A stretch of 64,000 nt of DNA from CAIXPS01 sp034430115 (GTDB lineage Bacteria; Chloroflexota; Anaerolineae; J036; Brachytrichaceae), in assembly GCA_034430115.1 (NCBI GenBank), contig DAOUFG010000063.1:22580-86579 (forward strand), written 5' to 3'. The notes under the pieces were generated by a model that did not search any database, had not been told where the DNA came from, and saw only the letters and a list, made by a program, of their open reading frames with translations. This document shows, piece by piece, positions 33,045 to 41,378 of the stretch. Position numbers and translations under genes: made by a program. Position 1 is the first letter of the stretch; each line of letters begins with the position of its first letter.

Positions 33045-34802
33045 TCAATTTCTATACACCACTGGCAACCTGAGTGCATATTGTGGCACTAAAAGCCAGC
33101 GTGCGGCAACTGGCCCCCAATTACCATTTGTGTCCTGCCCGCGTACGAAGATCAGGTGTCGCTCCGTTGAGAACGTACCGGAAATCACGCCGCTGACAAC
33201 CACCGTGGTGCCAGGTGCGCCGGTGGGCAAGTTCATGCTAATCGGCACGCTCCCGCTGACCCACGGCGGCGTGTCGATGCTGTACTCGGCGGCCTGGATC
33301 GTCTTGGCCGTGGGCCGGTCGATGCCGGAATTGCCATACAGGTTGCCCTGGATGACGGCGGTGAACGGGACGCTGGTGCTGATGGGCGCGAGCAGGGTGC
33401 TGGTGGGCATTTGCGTCACGGGGCCTAACCCCAGCGTATAGGGTTGGCGCGCCACCTGAGCAGCATAGACAAATGCCCCTACGTTCTGCGGCCAGAACAG
33501 GCTGTCTTGGCACGTATAGGGCGGGTCAAAGTCGGAGCACGTGCCGCCGGAGCTGCCGATCTCGAACGTGAAACCGGGGATGCCCAGGATGCCGTAGGCC
33601 CAGTCGTCGGTGGTGCCGCTGGCGGCATACAGCGCCTCGGAGGATTGCCCGGTGTAGAAGCCGTTGTAATAGCTCATGTGGAAGGCCAGCGCGCGCAAGG
33701 CTGTGTCGTTTGGCGCGCGCTTCTCCGCCGAGCAGGCTGAGCCGTAACACTCCGTCCAGCCCCACGGCAACAGCACCAGGTTCGCGTAGCTGTGCAAGGT
33801 GAGCATGATGCCCGTGCTGGTGATCGGCGCGGCGTCGGTATCGAGCGCCCCGCGCTGGTCGTGGAACAGGCTCTGCATCAACGATTCGAGCGCCTGCTCC
33901 TCCGGCTCCGACGCCTGGCTGGGGCCCAGGTAGGTCTGGTCGCATGGGTCGCTGCTGACGCTTGCCAGGCCCCACTTGAAGCTGGCGTTGCGGTTCAGGT
34001 CCACGCCATATTGATTCCACGTGCTGGGTGGGTTGCTACAGTTCCCCCGTGTGTTGTTGGCGTTCTTGCGCTGCATGTAGGGCGAACTGCCGCCCTGTTC
34101 CACGATGGCGCGCCCGTCGGGGTTCGCCACCGGCACCACCCACAGCTCGTTATATTCCAATAGCGCCGTCACGTTGGGGTCCACGTCGTCGTTATTCACC
34201 AGGTAGTCGATCCAGCGCCAGGCCAGTTCGGCGGTGGTCAGTTCGCGCGCGTGGATGGCGGCCATCAAAAAGAAGCGCGGCTTATCGGTGTTGGGCGATT
34301 GTGCGCAGTCGCCGGGGCGCAGGTGGGTGATACAGATCGCTACCAGCGGGTAACCCTGTGTGGACGAGATGGAACGCTGCCACGACACGCCGTAGGTGAC
34401 GGTGACGGCCAGCGTGGGGTGCAGCGTAACCACGTCGTTCATGTGTTGATAGTGTTCCGCCACGCTGCGATAGCCGCCGTAATAGCTGCTACTGAACGGC
34501 GAGGATAAGTTGGTGGTGCTCAACGCGTGATCGATCTGCACCGTATAGCCGGCGGCGCGCAATTCGCTGATTGTCGTGTCGTCGCCCTGCACCAGCAGAT
34601 AGTCTTTGCCGCGTGCCTCCAAGACGTCCCAATGGCCGCTCGTCAGGGGCGTGACGTCTTGCGGGGTGTTCAGGTACACGCGCAGGACATAGGCGCTGGA
34701 GGTTTGCGACGGTTGTGCGGCGCTCAGGGGTGCCGGCGTTGCGCCGAGCGCACACACCAGCGCCAGCGCACACATGAAAGCGACGAAAGGTTTGTTATTC
34801 AT
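33045..34802 (-). CDS. Secreted zinc carboxypeptidase, M14 family
   Basis: 585 residues. A signal peptide (about 1-29, ending in PLSAAQ) is followed by a propeptide-like part. The M14 domain has the zinc ligands in IHARELTTAE and the third His in LTLHSYANLVLLPWG, plus the general-base Glu in GFTFEIG. The segment NPDGRAIVEQGG and VDLNRNASFKWG are also typical. The C-terminal 120 residues form a beta-rich accessory domain. It digests peptides from the C-terminus outside the cell. It overlaps the end of the kinase gene by 8 nt. Confidence 0.9.
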   Translation of the reverse strand: MNNKPFVAFMCALALVCALGATPAPLSAAQPSQTSSAYVLRVYLNTPQDVTPLTSGHWDVLEARGKDYLLVQGDDTTISELRAAGYTVQIDHALSTTNLSSPFSSSYYGGYRSVAEHYQHMNDVVTLHPTLAVTVTYGVSWQRSISSTQGYPLVAICITHLRPGDCAQSPNTDKPRFFLMAAIHARELTTAELAWRWIDYLVNNDDVDPNVTALLEYNELWVVPVANPDGRAIVEQGGSSPYMQRKNANNTRGNCSNPPSTWNQYGVDLNRNASFKWGLASVSSDPCDQTYLGPSQASEPEEQALESLMQSLFHDQRGALDTDAAPITSTGIMLTLHSYANLVLLPWGWTECYGSACSAEKRAPNDTALRALAFHMSYYNGFYTGQSSEALYAASGTTDDWAYGILGIPGFTFEIGSSGGTCSDFDPPYTCQDSLFWPQNVGAFVYAAQVARQPYTLGLGPVTQMPTSTLLAPISTSVPFTAVIQGNLYGNSGIDRPTAKTIQAAEYSIDTPPWVSGSVPISMNLPTGAPGTTVVVSGVISGTFSTERHLIFVRGQDTNGNWGPVAARWLLVPQYALRLPVVYRN

Positions 34803-35586
34803 GGTCAGATGAAATGAGCGTGCCGATGGGCTCGCCGTTGAGCGCGCGGGTCAGGTTGCCTGCGACCAGCCCGGAGAATATCTGCACCGTTACCCGCGGG
34901 TGGCGCTGAACCAGCGCCAGCATGTCGTTCACTTTGCCGGCCATGCCGCCCGTCACGTCCATCCCGCGCGAAGCGCCCACCCCGGCGCGCACCTGCTCCC
35001 AGCTTTGGGGCGTGATATGGGCGATCACTTCCGGCTGTGCCAGGCTGCGATAGACGCCTTCCGTCTCGCCGGCCAGCAGGATGCGCGACACGGGCAGCAC
35101 GTCCGCCAGGTAGGCGAACACTTCCTCGGTGGAGACAATCGTGCCGCCGCGCACGGCGTCCAACGCGACATCGCCCATCACCAGCGGCGACAACCCGTGC
35201 GCGAGCCCCGTCTGGGCCAGGCGCGTGTCGAGCGAAGCGAGCCGCCCATCTTCGCACCAGGCTGAAGCGGAGGGCGGTGCGCAGATCACCGGCACGCCCG
35301 CTTCGTGCAGCGCGTCGGCGATCAGCCGGTTCAAGCGCGCCGCCACCACCGAAACTTCTGCGAAGCCGCGCCACCCGTCTGCGTCGTGCACGCCTGCGCG
35401 AGTGCCATATTTGCGCGCGGCGGCGTGACCGAACGAGCCGCTGCCGTGCCCGATCAACAGGGGTTGGCGGGCCGCTTTTTGGAAGTCCGCGATTTCGCGC
35501 GCCAGGCGATGAATATCGTCGCTTCGCGGCGTGTTGTCGTGCGTCTTATCGGTAATGAGCGAACCACCCAGTTTTAGGAACATCAT
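34795..35586 (-). CDS. ipk: Isopentenyl phosphate kinase
   Basis: Amino-acid-kinase fold, 263 residues. FLKLGGSLITDK, GHGSGSFGHAAA with the substrate-binding His, ILLAGETEGVY and DVTGGMAGKV are the IPK pattern, as opposed to glutamate 5-kinase or UMP kinase. It phosphorylates isopentenyl phosphate to the diphosphate, the last step of the alternative mevalonate pathway described in archaea and in Roseiflexus-type Chloroflexota. ATG 35586 (or 35583) starts the family N-terminus. No other mevalonate gene is in the window. Confidence 0.87.
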   Translation of the reverse strand: MMFLKLGGSLITDKTHDNTPRSDDIHRLAREIADFQKAARQPLLIGHGSGSFGHAAARKYGTRAGVHDADGWRGFAEVSVVAARLNRLIADALHEAGVPVICAPPSASAWCEDGRLASLDTRLAQTGLAHGLSPLVMGDVALDAVRGGTIVSTEEVFAYLADVLPVSRILLAGETEGVYRSLAQPEVIAHITPQSWEQVRAGVGASRGMDVTGGMAGKVNDMLALVQRHPRVTVQIFSGLVAGNLTRALNGEPIGTLISSDHE

Positions 35587-35797
35587 CTTAGCGTCGATGA
35601 TATAACTCAATTTCCAATCGTTGTGACGTTCAATCGATGGACGATTGATTTGTGTCGTTGCGCCCCACGAACGCGACGGCCAGACCTCTAGTATATTAGG
35701 GTGAATATAAGCATCATCTAATGTCTTGCCGCTATGCTTGCCGTGATTTTCGAATGGGGTTATCGTTGTTTGGTAAGGAACTGGGATTGGGTGTGAG

Positions 35798-36910
35798 ATG
35801 AGTGAGATAAATTCTCTGCCGGTGGGAAGCGTCGAAAGGGAAACCAATCAACGCGCAATTGACGAGTTGCGCACACGCATCGCTGACGTCATGATCGTAG
35901 AAAATGCCGAGATAGACGCGGTGGGGCGCGCCATTGCCTTTACCGGGCAGTTGCGTATCGGCGCTGAAGACGCCTTTGTGAAGCTGAAATCGGGCTTCCA
36001 GGAATTGGGTTATATACCGCTGTTGCGCGAAAATGAGAACGGCGAAAATCAGATGATCGTGGCGATCAAGGGCACGCTTCAGGCGGTGCTGGCGCAACGC
36101 CCCTGGTTGAACGTGCTATTGCTCTTCGTCACGTTAGGCACCACCACCTATTTTGGCGGCCAGTATGCCAGCCAACTCAGCCATCAGCCGCTCTCGCAGT
36201 CGCAGATGATCCTGTGGTATGGCCTGCCCTTCTCGCTCACCCTGCTGGCGATCCTGGGTGTGCACGAACTGGGGCACTACGTCCAGGCGCGCCGGCATCA
36301 TCTGCCCGTGACGCTGCCCTACTTCATCCCCATGCCGCTCGGTCTGGGCACCTTCGGGGCGTTCATCCGTATGCGCGGCGCGGTGGAAAATAAACGCGCG
36401 CTGTTCGACGTGGGCGTGGGCGGGCCGATTGCCGGCGTACTGGTGGCGATCCCGCTCTACATCGTTGGGCTGTTGATGAGTACGGTGAGCAGCTTCCCCG
36501 CGCCGTTGACCCGCTCACTGCTGGCAGACGGGTTGATCGCGCTGTTCCGTCCCGACGCGCTGGATAACGGCATCATATTGAACCCGGTGCTGCTGGCGGC
36601 CCGTTTTGGGTTGATCGTCACGGCGATGAATCTGCTCCCCGTCGGCCAATTGGACGGCGGCCATATCATCTACGCCGCGCTGGGCCGGCGCCTGGCGGCG
36701 TGGGTCGGTTACGCGATGATCGCCATCATGGCTATCCTGGGCTTCACCGTTTCGCCTACCTGGTTCGTGTGGATGGTGTTTGCCATGCTTAGCGGAGTGC
36801 ATCATGTCGCCCCGCTGAACGACATTACCCCGCTCGACACGCGGCGCAACTTTGCCTTCCTGGCCACGGCAGCGCTGTTGTTATCGCTCTTCACGGTTCA
36901 GCCTTTTTAG
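35798..36910 (+). CDS. Membrane metalloprotease, M50 (site-2 protease) family
   Basis: 370 residues. The zinc motif HELGH (about 155-159) and the third ligand region in LLPVGQLDGGH (about residue 284-290) lie in hydrophobic helices, with about six to seven membrane spans in total. The N-terminal 100 residues are soluble and mixed alpha/beta, as in the plant EGY-like and bacterial Rip-type branch. It probably cleaves membrane-embedded substrates; targets are unknown. It is transcribed divergently from the kinase. The ribosome-binding site is weak (GGGTGTGAG). Confidence 0.9.
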   Translation: MSEINSLPVGSVERETNQRAIDELRTRIADVMIVENAEIDAVGRAIAFTGQLRIGAEDAFVKLKSGFQELGYIPLLRENENGENQMIVAIKGTLQAVLAQRPWLNVLLLFVTLGTTTYFGGQYASQLSHQPLSQSQMILWYGLPFSLTLLAILGVHELGHYVQARRHHLPVTLPYFIPMPLGLGTFGAFIRMRGAVENKRALFDVGVGGPIAGVLVAIPLYIVGLLMSTVSSFPAPLTRSLLADGLIALFRPDALDNGIILNPVLLAARFGLIVTAMNLLPVGQLDGGHIIYAALGRRLAAWVGYAMIAIMAILGFTVSPTWFVWMVFAMLSGVHHVAPLNDITPLDTRRNFAFLATAALLLSLFTVQPF

Positions 36911-37046
36911 AAAGAAAGAGATTAGAGGTTGGAGATTTGAGATTTTAACCACGGATGAAACAATGCCCGCCTCAATCCGTGAAAATCAGTGGAATCCGTG
37001 GTTAAAAACCTTCAATCTCTAATCCCAAAATCTCCAATCTCTTTTT
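36911..37046. repeat. Intergenic repeat cluster with TTTTAACCACGGAT inverted arms
   Basis: GGAGATT-type units flank a pair of perfect 14-nt inverted arms (36943-36956 and 36994-37007, TTTTAACCACGGAT and its complement). A related unit is at 54985-55054. Confidence 0.82.
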
Positions 37047-37067
37047 TGCTGCTGTACAATTCGAGAT

Positions 37068-37337
37068 ATGTTTGTGAATCTTCGAACATGGATAACGCAG
37101 CACCCCAAGCTGACGGCCTGGATCGCCCTGGCGATCGGGATGGTGGTGGTGCTGATCATTGCGGCGCGTGACGTAGGGCTTTTGTGGAATCAATGGCTCT
37201 TCCTCATCCTGGCGACGATCGGGCTGGCCGGGCTGTGCGTGTGGATCATCGGCTGGGAAGCCAATGAGGATGACGAAGCCGAAGCGCCCGCGGAGAAGAC
37301 GGCCCAAGACGCCGGCACGCCTAAGCCCAACGCTTAG
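37068..37337 (+). CDS. Small two-helix membrane protein, 89 aa
   Basis: Two hydrophobic helices (about residues 16-34 and 42-63) with short polar ends and an acidic, Ala/Pro-rich C-terminal tail. No family recognised. It lies alone between repeat clusters; the ORF is plausible because of codon use and a clear membrane pattern, but nothing indicates function. Confidence 0.6.
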   Translation: MFVNLRTWITQHPKLTAWIALAIGMVVVLIIAARDVGLLWNQWLFLILATIGLAGLCVWIIGWEANEDDEAEAPAEKTAQDAGTPKPNA

Positions 37338-37344
37338 TTATAGG

Positions 37345-37486
37345 ACCCACCACAAAGGCACAGAGAACACAGAGATTAAAAATAGCACCGCAGAGTCGCA
37401 GAGGACGCTGAGCTTCTTAACGCAAAGGGAAATGACAAGTAACTCTTTGTGTTCTTCGTTGCTTTGTTTCTTTGTGTGAGGGTAAA
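37345..37486. repeat. Dispersed repeat, CACAGAGACACAGAG family
   Basis: ACCACAAAGGCACAGAGAAC at the left and TTGTGTTCTTCGTTGCTTTG with TTTCTTTGTGTGAGG at the right form diverged inverted arms, with ACGCAAAGGG in between. It is homologous to the unit at 25180-25380. Confidence 0.75.
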
Positions 37487-37507
37487 TTTCGTGTTCCTAT
37501 GGCAGGC

Positions 37508-38116
37508 CTACTTCTCCAGCAACTCAGGCAGGCACGGGCGGTGCCAGAATGCCATGCAGACCGGCGACGTGTCGGGTAGATATGGCAAATGAGCGCGCAG
37601 CCGGCAAAGCGGCAGACCGATGACGTTGAGCGGGCAGCCGTCGATGCGCGCCACCGGGTGAAAGGTTGGGTGTTGCACGGCGTAAGAGCCTGCCTTGTCG
37701 AACGGGTCGCCTGTGGCGATATAGGCGGCGATTTCCTCATCGCTGTAATCGCGCATCGTCACCTGTGACGAGACGATTTCCATCATTTCCTGTGCGCCCT
37801 GTTTGATGACGATGCACGTTTGCACCTCGTGTGTGCGCCCGCGCAGCTTATGCAACATGGACCACGCTTCTTCTTCGTTCGCGGGCTTGTTCAGCATTTC
37901 CCCGTCCAGCAGCACCGTCGTGTCGGCGGCGATGATCGTCTCGTCGGGGGCGGCCTGCGGCGTGCGCGCCTTCTCCAGCGTGATGCGATGTTGCGTCTGT
38001 AGCGGCGTTTCATTGGGGAAAGGCCGCTCGTCCACATCTGGTTTGCAGGCGGTATACGCGACGCCCAGGCGCGTCAGAAGCTCGCGCCGGCGGGGAGAAG
38101 AAGAAGCCAATACCAT
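37508..38116 (-). CDS. maf: Maf-type nucleotide pyrophosphatase
   Basis: 202 residues. LASSSPRRRELLTRLG at the N-terminus, AADTTVLLDGEMLNKP and GDPFDKAGSYAVQ are Maf/HAM1-like signatures. Maf proteins hydrolyse non-canonical or canonical NTPs and are linked to septum control. Compared with typical 190-residue Maf there is an unrelated C-terminal tail of about 25 residues (DTSPVCMAFWHRPCLPELLE). It lies downstream of mreB with a repeat-filled gap. Confidence 0.92.
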   Translation of the reverse strand: MVLASSSPRRRELLTRLGVAYTACKPDVDERPFPNETPLQTQHRITLEKARTPQAAPDETIIAADTTVLLDGEMLNKPANEEEAWSMLHKLRGRTHEVQTCIVIKQGAQEMMEIVSSQVTMRDYSDEEIAAYIATGDPFDKAGSYAVQHPTFHPVARIDGCPLNVIGLPLCRLRAHLPYLPDTSPVCMAFWHRPCLPELLEK

Positions 38117-38221
38117 TTTGGATTTACGATTTACGATTTTGGATTGTCGAATGCCTGCGTGTGGGCTTGATGCGCCATCCAGGTTCCGGGGAATCGGAAA
38201 TCGTCAATCCAAAATCTGAAA
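38116..38221. repeat. Intergenic ATTTACGATTTTGGATTG inverted repeat
   Basis: TTTTGGATTTACGATTTACG and CGTCAATCCAAAATC-type arms flank unrelated sequence. Similar units occur at 39800-39882 and 54958-54975. Confidence 0.7.
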
Positions 38222-39229
38222 TCATGAGAGGAACTCGGTGCGCTTGAGCACTTCGATATTCTCCAGCGCGCGGCCGGTGCCCAACGCCACGCACGCCATC
38301 GGCATATCCGCCACGTAAGCCGGGATGCCTACCTCGCGTGAGAGGTACTCGTCCAGCTTGCGCAGAAGCGCTGTCCCGCCGGTCATCGCCATGCCGCGGT
38401 CGATGATGTCGGAGGCCAGTTCCGGGGGGGTCTTTTCCAATACCGAGCGCACGCAGGCCGCGACTTGCATCAACGGTTCGGCCAACGCCTCGGTGATTTC
38501 GGTGGAGGTGACCTCGATGGTGCGCGGCAGGCCCGACACCTGGTCGCGCCCTTGCACTTGCATCACCAACTCGTGCTCCAGCGGCTGCGCGCTGCCGATC
38601 TTGATCTTGATGTCTTCGGCGGTCGGCTCGCCGATGGCGAGGTTATATTTGCGGCGCACGAAGCTCTGAATGGCCTCGTCCAGCCGGATGCCGCCCACGC
38701 GCACCGAATTAGCCACCACGATGCCGTTCATGGAAATCACGGCTGCTTCGGCGGTGCCTCCGCCCAGGTCCAGCACCAGGTTGCCGGTGGCCGTATCGAC
38801 GGGCAGCCCGGCGCCCAGTGCGGCGGCCAGCGGCTCGCGCAGCAGGTGTGCTTCGCCCGCGCCGGCTTCCATAGCGGCTTCGCGCACGGCGCGCCGTTCC
38901 ACGCTGGTGACGCCATAGGGCACGCCAATCACCACGCGCGGAGGCAGCGGCTTGAGCCGCTTGACGCGATCCACGAAGTAACGCAGCATCGTCTGGGTCA
39001 CCTGGTAGTCGGCGATCACGCCGTCGCGCACCGGGCGCGTCACTTCAATTTCGTCGGGTGTGCGCCCATACATCTGGCGGGCGGCTTCTCCGACTTCCAC
39101 GATGCGCTGCTCGCTGGAAAGAATCGCTACGACGGAAGGCTCTTGGATGACAACACCCCTGCCGCGCAGGTAGATCACGATGTTGACCGAGCCGAGGTCA
39201 ATGCCAATTTCTGCTCTTAACAAACTCAT
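38222..39229 (-). CDS. mreB: Rod-shape-determining actin homologue MreB
   Basis: 335 residues with actin-fold ATPase motifs: IGIDLGSVNIVIYL (phosphate 1), VLDLGGGTAEAAVIS (phosphate 2), and GMAMTGGTALLRKLDEYL (adenosine). It polymerises under the membrane and directs cell-wall growth. mreC and mreD are absent nearby; the upstream neighbour is atpC, 110 nt away. A linkage mreB-atpC is known in several bacteria. Confidence 0.94.
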   Translation of the reverse strand: MSLLRAEIGIDLGSVNIVIYLRGRGVVIQEPSVVAILSSEQRIVEVGEAARQMYGRTPDEIEVTRPVRDGVIADYQVTQTMLRYFVDRVKRLKPLPPRVVIGVPYGVTSVERRAVREAAMEAGAGEAHLLREPLAAALGAGLPVDTATGNLVLDLGGGTAEAAVISMNGIVVANSVRVGGIRLDEAIQSFVRRKYNLAIGEPTAEDIKIKIGSAQPLEHELVMQVQGRDQVSGLPRTIEVTSTEITEALAEPLMQVAACVRSVLEKTPPELASDIIDRGMAMTGGTALLRKLDEYLSREVGIPAYVADMPMACVALGTGRALENIEVLKRTEFLS

Positions 39230-39340
39230 GTATCACGACCGAGGTTGAGGGACCGAGGATTGAGTGATGCTCAACACCAGGTCATGTGCCTCATGATGCG
39301 CAAGCAACTTTCAGATTCAGCCGCAAGCGTTATCAAAACG

Positions 39341-39799
39341 TCAGGCGCTGTAATCTGTGTCGCTCGCGCTACCTCCGCCGCCTCCTGTTCTGTTTCTGCG
39401 GCGATGTTGTGCCACGCGCAAGCGGACTTCGCTCCTGCGGAAAGCTGCTTCCAACCTGTTCAGTTCCTCCTTGTTTGGGGGCGGGTTCTTCAGCATCTCC
39501 TGGGCGCGCATCCGTGCCGCTTCTGCGCGGGCGGTGTCGATCTCTTCGGCGCGCTCTGCGCTGTCGGCCAGGATGATGACGCGGTTGTTGTGAATGTCGA
39601 TAAAGCCGCCGCCGATGGCGAACTCTTGCGTGTCGCTATTTTGCTTCACGCGCAGTTCGCCCGGCTTCAGCGTCGATAGCACCGGGGCGTGATTGGGCAG
39701 CACGCCCATCTCGCCGTCGCCGCCGGGCACCGTCACCATATCGACGTCGCCCTCGAACACGGTGCGCTCACTTGTTACGATCTCTAGATGCAAAGGCAT
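39341..39799 (-). CDS. atpC: ATP synthase F1 epsilon subunit
   Basis: 152 residues. The N-terminal beta-sandwich (LEIVTSERTVFEGDVDMVTVPGGDGEMGVLPNH, split here by the usual loop) is typical; the C-terminal helices are followed by a Gly/Ser/basic tail (RRRNRTGGGGGSA). Part of the F1 rotor and inhibitor of ATP hydrolysis. 81 nt after atpD, the gap carrying repeats. Confidence 0.94.
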   Translation of the reverse strand: MPLHLEIVTSERTVFEGDVDMVTVPGGDGEMGVLPNHAPVLSTLKPGELRVKQNSDTQEFAIGGGFIDIHNNRVIILADSAERAEEIDTARAEAARMRAQEMLKNPPPNKEELNRLEAAFRRSEVRLRVAQHRRRNRTGGGGGSASDTDYSA

Positions 39800-39882
39800 A
39801 GCACGATTTTGGATTTTGGGTTGACGATTGTCGATTGGCGGGCTTAAAGACGTCAGTCGTCAATCAACAATCGGCAATTCCT
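39800..39882. repeat. Intergenic TTGACGATTG-type repeat between atpD and atpC
   Basis: The sequence GATTTTGGGTTGACGATTG and its diverged complement CGTCAATCAACAATCGG face each other across about 30 nt. It is within an operon, so it must be tolerated in mRNA. Confidence 0.7.
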
Positions 39883-41293
39883 ACTTGCGGTCCTTCTCGT
39901 ACGCTTCGATCACGTCTTCGATGGGCCCCTTGTTGTAGAAGTACATCTCTGGCACTTCGTCAAATTCGCCGTGCAGGATGCGGCCAAAGCCGTCCACGGT
40001 GTCTTTGATCTTCACGTAGCGCCCGTCGATGCCGGTGAAGCGCTTGGCCACGAACATCGGCTGGCCCAGGAAGCGCTCGATCTTGCGCGCGCGCGCCACC
40101 AGCACCTTGTCTTCTTCGCTCAGTTCGTCCACGCCGAGGATCGCGATGATGTCTTGCAGGTCCTTATAGCGCTGCAAAGTGCGCTGCACTTCGCGCGCCA
40201 CATCATAGTGCTCGTTCCCCACCACGTTGGGGTCCAAAATACGGCTGGTGCTGGCCAGCGGGTCCACCGAAGGGTAGATGCCCTTCTCGTTGATGGAGCG
40301 CTCCAGGTTGATCGTCGAGTCCAGGTGGGCGAATGTGGCGACAGGTGCCGGGTCGGAATAGTCGTCGGCGGGCACGTACACCGCCTGCATGGAGGTGACC
40401 GAGCCGACCTGGGTGCTGGTGATGCGCTCTTGCAGCGTGCCCATGTCGGTGCTCAGTGTGGGTTGGTAGCCCACAGCGCTGGGCATGCGGCCCAACAAAG
40501 CCGACACTTCCGAGCCGCTCATGATGAAGCGGAAGATGTTGTCGATAAATAGCAGCACGTCGCTGCCCTGATCGCGGAAATACTCGGCCATCGTCACGCC
40601 TGTCAACGCGGCGCGCAGGCGCACGCCGGCCGGCTCGTTCATCTGGCCGAACACCATCACCAGGTTGTCCATCACGCCGGCCTCGGTCATTTCCAGGTAG
40701 AGCTGCGTGCCTTCGCGCGTGCGTTCGCCCACCCCGGCGAATACCGAGTAGCCGTTGTGGAACTTGGCGATGGAGTTGATCAGTTCCTGGATGGTCACCG
40801 TCTTGCCCACACCGGCGCCGCCGAAGATGCCTGTCTTGCCGCCCTTCGTAAGCGGGGCGATCAGGTCGATCACCTTCATGCCGGTTTCGAGCATTTCGAC
40901 GCTGGCTTTCTGTTCTTCAAAGGAAGGAGCGGGGCGGTGGATCTGATAGCGCGTCTCCGCCTGCGGTTGTGGGTGGCCGTCGATGGCATCACCCAACACG
41001 TTGAAGATGCGCCCCAGGGTGGACGGGCCAACGGGGACTGTGATAGGACGGCCCGTATTGTGCACGGGCACACCGCGGCGCAGACCGTCGGTCGTGTCCA
41101 TCGCGATGGCGCGCACGCGGCCCTCGCCCAAATGCTGCTGCACTTCCAGGACCAATCGGTTCTGGTTGGGTCGCTCGATCTCCAGCGCGTCGTAGATTTC
41201 CGGCAGATGATCCATCTGAAAACCTACGTCGACGACTGCGCCCTTAATCGCAATGACCTGCCCCAAATTGCCTGTGCCATTTCCGCTTGACAT
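39881..41293 (-). CDS. atpD: ATP synthase F1 beta subunit
   Basis: 470 residues. Walker A GGAGVGKTVTIQEL, catalytic-Glu region GVGERTREG, and DVLLFIDNIFRF are present. The catalytic subunit. Start at 41293 (MSSGNGTGNLG) is preferred to 41308 because AAGGAGAAGCTG precedes it. The gene lies 85 nt downstream of the GT39-like gene, not directly behind atpG as is usual. Confidence 0.96.
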   Translation of the reverse strand: MSSGNGTGNLGQVIAIKGAVVDVGFQMDHLPEIYDALEIERPNQNRLVLEVQQHLGEGRVRAIAMDTTDGLRRGVPVHNTGRPITVPVGPSTLGRIFNVLGDAIDGHPQPQAETRYQIHRPAPSFEEQKASVEMLETGMKVIDLIAPLTKGGKTGIFGGAGVGKTVTIQELINSIAKFHNGYSVFAGVGERTREGTQLYLEMTEAGVMDNLVMVFGQMNEPAGVRLRAALTGVTMAEYFRDQGSDVLLFIDNIFRFIMSGSEVSALLGRMPSAVGYQPTLSTDMGTLQERITSTQVGSVTSMQAVYVPADDYSDPAPVATFAHLDSTINLERSINEKGIYPSVDPLASTSRILDPNVVGNEHYDVAREVQRTLQRYKDLQDIIAILGVDELSEEDKVLVARARKIERFLGQPMFVAKRFTGIDGRYVKIKDTVDGFGRILHGEFDEVPEMYFYNKGPIEDVIEAYEKDRK

Positions 41294-41378
41294 CAGCTTC
41301 TCCTTCATTTCATCTTTATCAAATTGATGATCTCAATTGATGATTGCCGGGCGTTTGCCTGGCCTGTGTATCTGAACG

